From assembly GCA_026706165.1 (NCBI GenBank), contig JAPOZF010000522.1, positions 1-5,969 of the forward strand: DNA of 5,969 nucleotides. Reading direction: 5' to 3'. The notes below the pieces were generated by a model, which was not told the origin of the DNA, made no database searches, and saw nothing but the letters and a program-made list of their open reading frames with translations. This document shows, in pieces, positions 5,370 through 5,969 of the stretch. Every line of letters begins with the position of its first letter. Within the stretch, counting starts at the first letter, position 1. The position numbers and the translations under genes were made by a program. The DNA is from Gemmatimonadota bacterium (lineage in GTDB: Bacteria > Latescibacterota > UBA2968 > UBA8231).

Positions 5370-5969
5370 ATGACCACCGATTCTCCATTCGGGGCGCGGA
5401 CCCTCCTCGCCGGGGCCTTGTTGTGCCTTGTCATCAGTGTCTTCGCCCCCTATTCCAACATGGTGCTGCAGGGCTCGCTTCTCGCCCTCGACTTCGGCAC
5501 CTCGGCCGCCGTCTTCCTGCTCTTTCTCCTGCTTCTCGCCAACGCATCCCTTTCCCTTTTCAACCGGCGTTTCCGCTTCCGGCAGCCGGAGCTCGCCGTG
5601 ATCTACTCCATGATGATCACCGCCTGCTCCATTCCGACGATGGGGCTGATGGAGTACGTGCTTCCCGGACTGACCTCCCTCCATTACTACTCGGGGCCGG
5701 AGAACGAATGGCAGGAGCAGATTCAGCCTTTCGTCAAGTCCTGGATGGTGGTCGAGGAGCCGTCGGCGATCAAGTACTTCTACGAGGGCCTGCCCCGGGA
5801 CATGGCGATCCCCTGGCAGCCGTGGGTCAAGCCGCTGGCCGCCTGGACGGTGCTGATTCTCGCCCTGTACATGGTGATGATCTGCGCCGTCGTCCTTAGG
5901 TTCCGTCAATGGATGGTCAACGAGCGTCTGCTGTATCCGCTGGTCCAGGTTCCGCTGGCGATGATCCGG
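5370..5969 (+). CDS. Polytopic membrane protein, DUF6785-like, N-terminal part (runs off window)
   Basis: An open frame of 200 codons reaches the window's end without a stop, so the gene is cut off. Hydrophobic segments lie at residues about 11-27, 43-63, 76-95 and 153-177. Between them is a soluble-side stretch with KYFYEGLPRDMAIPWQPWVKP (135-155), and the last helix is followed by RQWMVNERLLYPLVQVPL (179-196). The blocks FYEGLP...IPWxxW and W-x-x-NERLxxPLVQ-x-P match my memory of large multi-spanning proteins annotated DUF6785 (with DUF6784), common in Planctomycetota- and Lentisphaerota-like genomes and sometimes compared with oligopeptide-type transporters. Function is unproven. I chose the ATG at 5370 because it leaves a short charged tail before the first helix. 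An in-frame ATG at 5325, with GAGG 11 bases upstream, would add 15 residues. The gene is divergent from the 611-residue gene and may share its control region. Confidence 0.8.
   Translation, partial: MTTDSPFGARTLLAGALLCLVISVFAPYSNMVLQGSLLALDFGTSAAVFLLFLLLLANASLSLFNRRFRFRQPELAVIYSMMITACSIPTMGLMEYVLPGLTSLHYYSGPENEWQEQIQPFVKSWMVVEEPSAIKYFYEGLPRDMAIPWQPWVKPLAAWTVLILALYMVMICAVVLRFRQWMVNERLLYPLVQVPLAMIR

Noticed and set aside
5219..5434. A 71-codon minus-strand frame in the divergent region containing a PHW motif like the N-terminus of the 611-residue protein
   Set aside because: The similarity is a few residues from a shared CCAGTGGGG stretch. The frame overlaps the membrane gene and has no supporting ribosome-binding site, so a duplicated N-terminus is not supported.

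Overview
The window is 5,969 bases of GC-rich, densely coding bacterial DNA. The CspA-type cold-shock protein, MalG-type sugar permease and exported beta-propeller protein fit a Gram-negative heterotroph. The partial membrane gene at the right end resembles a family (DUF6785-like) that I associate mainly with Planctomycetota, Lentisphaerota, Hydrogenedentota and related uncultured lineages. That placement rests on recall; no taxonomic marker is present.

Layout: bases 1-886 carry the end of one gene, probably a MalF-type permease, and a complete MalG-type carbohydrate ABC permease overlapping it by 11 bases. A 332-base gap follows, holding an imperfect hairpin and then a strong two-way terminator. 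A cold-shock protein gene (1219-1428, minus) converges on that terminator. Its roughly 130-base leader begins with a terminator-like hairpin just downstream of a plausible promoter. At 1736-3220 (plus) lies an exported protein with PQQ-like/FG-GAP beta-propeller repeats and five Asp-rich calcium-type loops. It converges on a 611-residue minus-strand gene (3368-5203) for a protein with no signal peptide, which I read as an alpha/alpha-toroid, carbohydrate-active-like protein that I cannot assign to a family. Divergent from it, a polytopic membrane protein starts at 5370 and runs off the window.

Together the flanking genes suggest polysaccharide or glycoside uptake and processing: ABC import, an extracytoplasmic propeller, a possible intracellular glycan-acting enzyme and a second membrane transporter-like protein. 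The cold-shock gene looks like an unrelated housekeeping insertion. The genes do not form one operon: strand changes give at least four transcription units. The least understood items are the 611-residue protein, the partial membrane protein and the structured csp leader. I saw no rRNA, tRNA, insertion sequence or CRISPR array.
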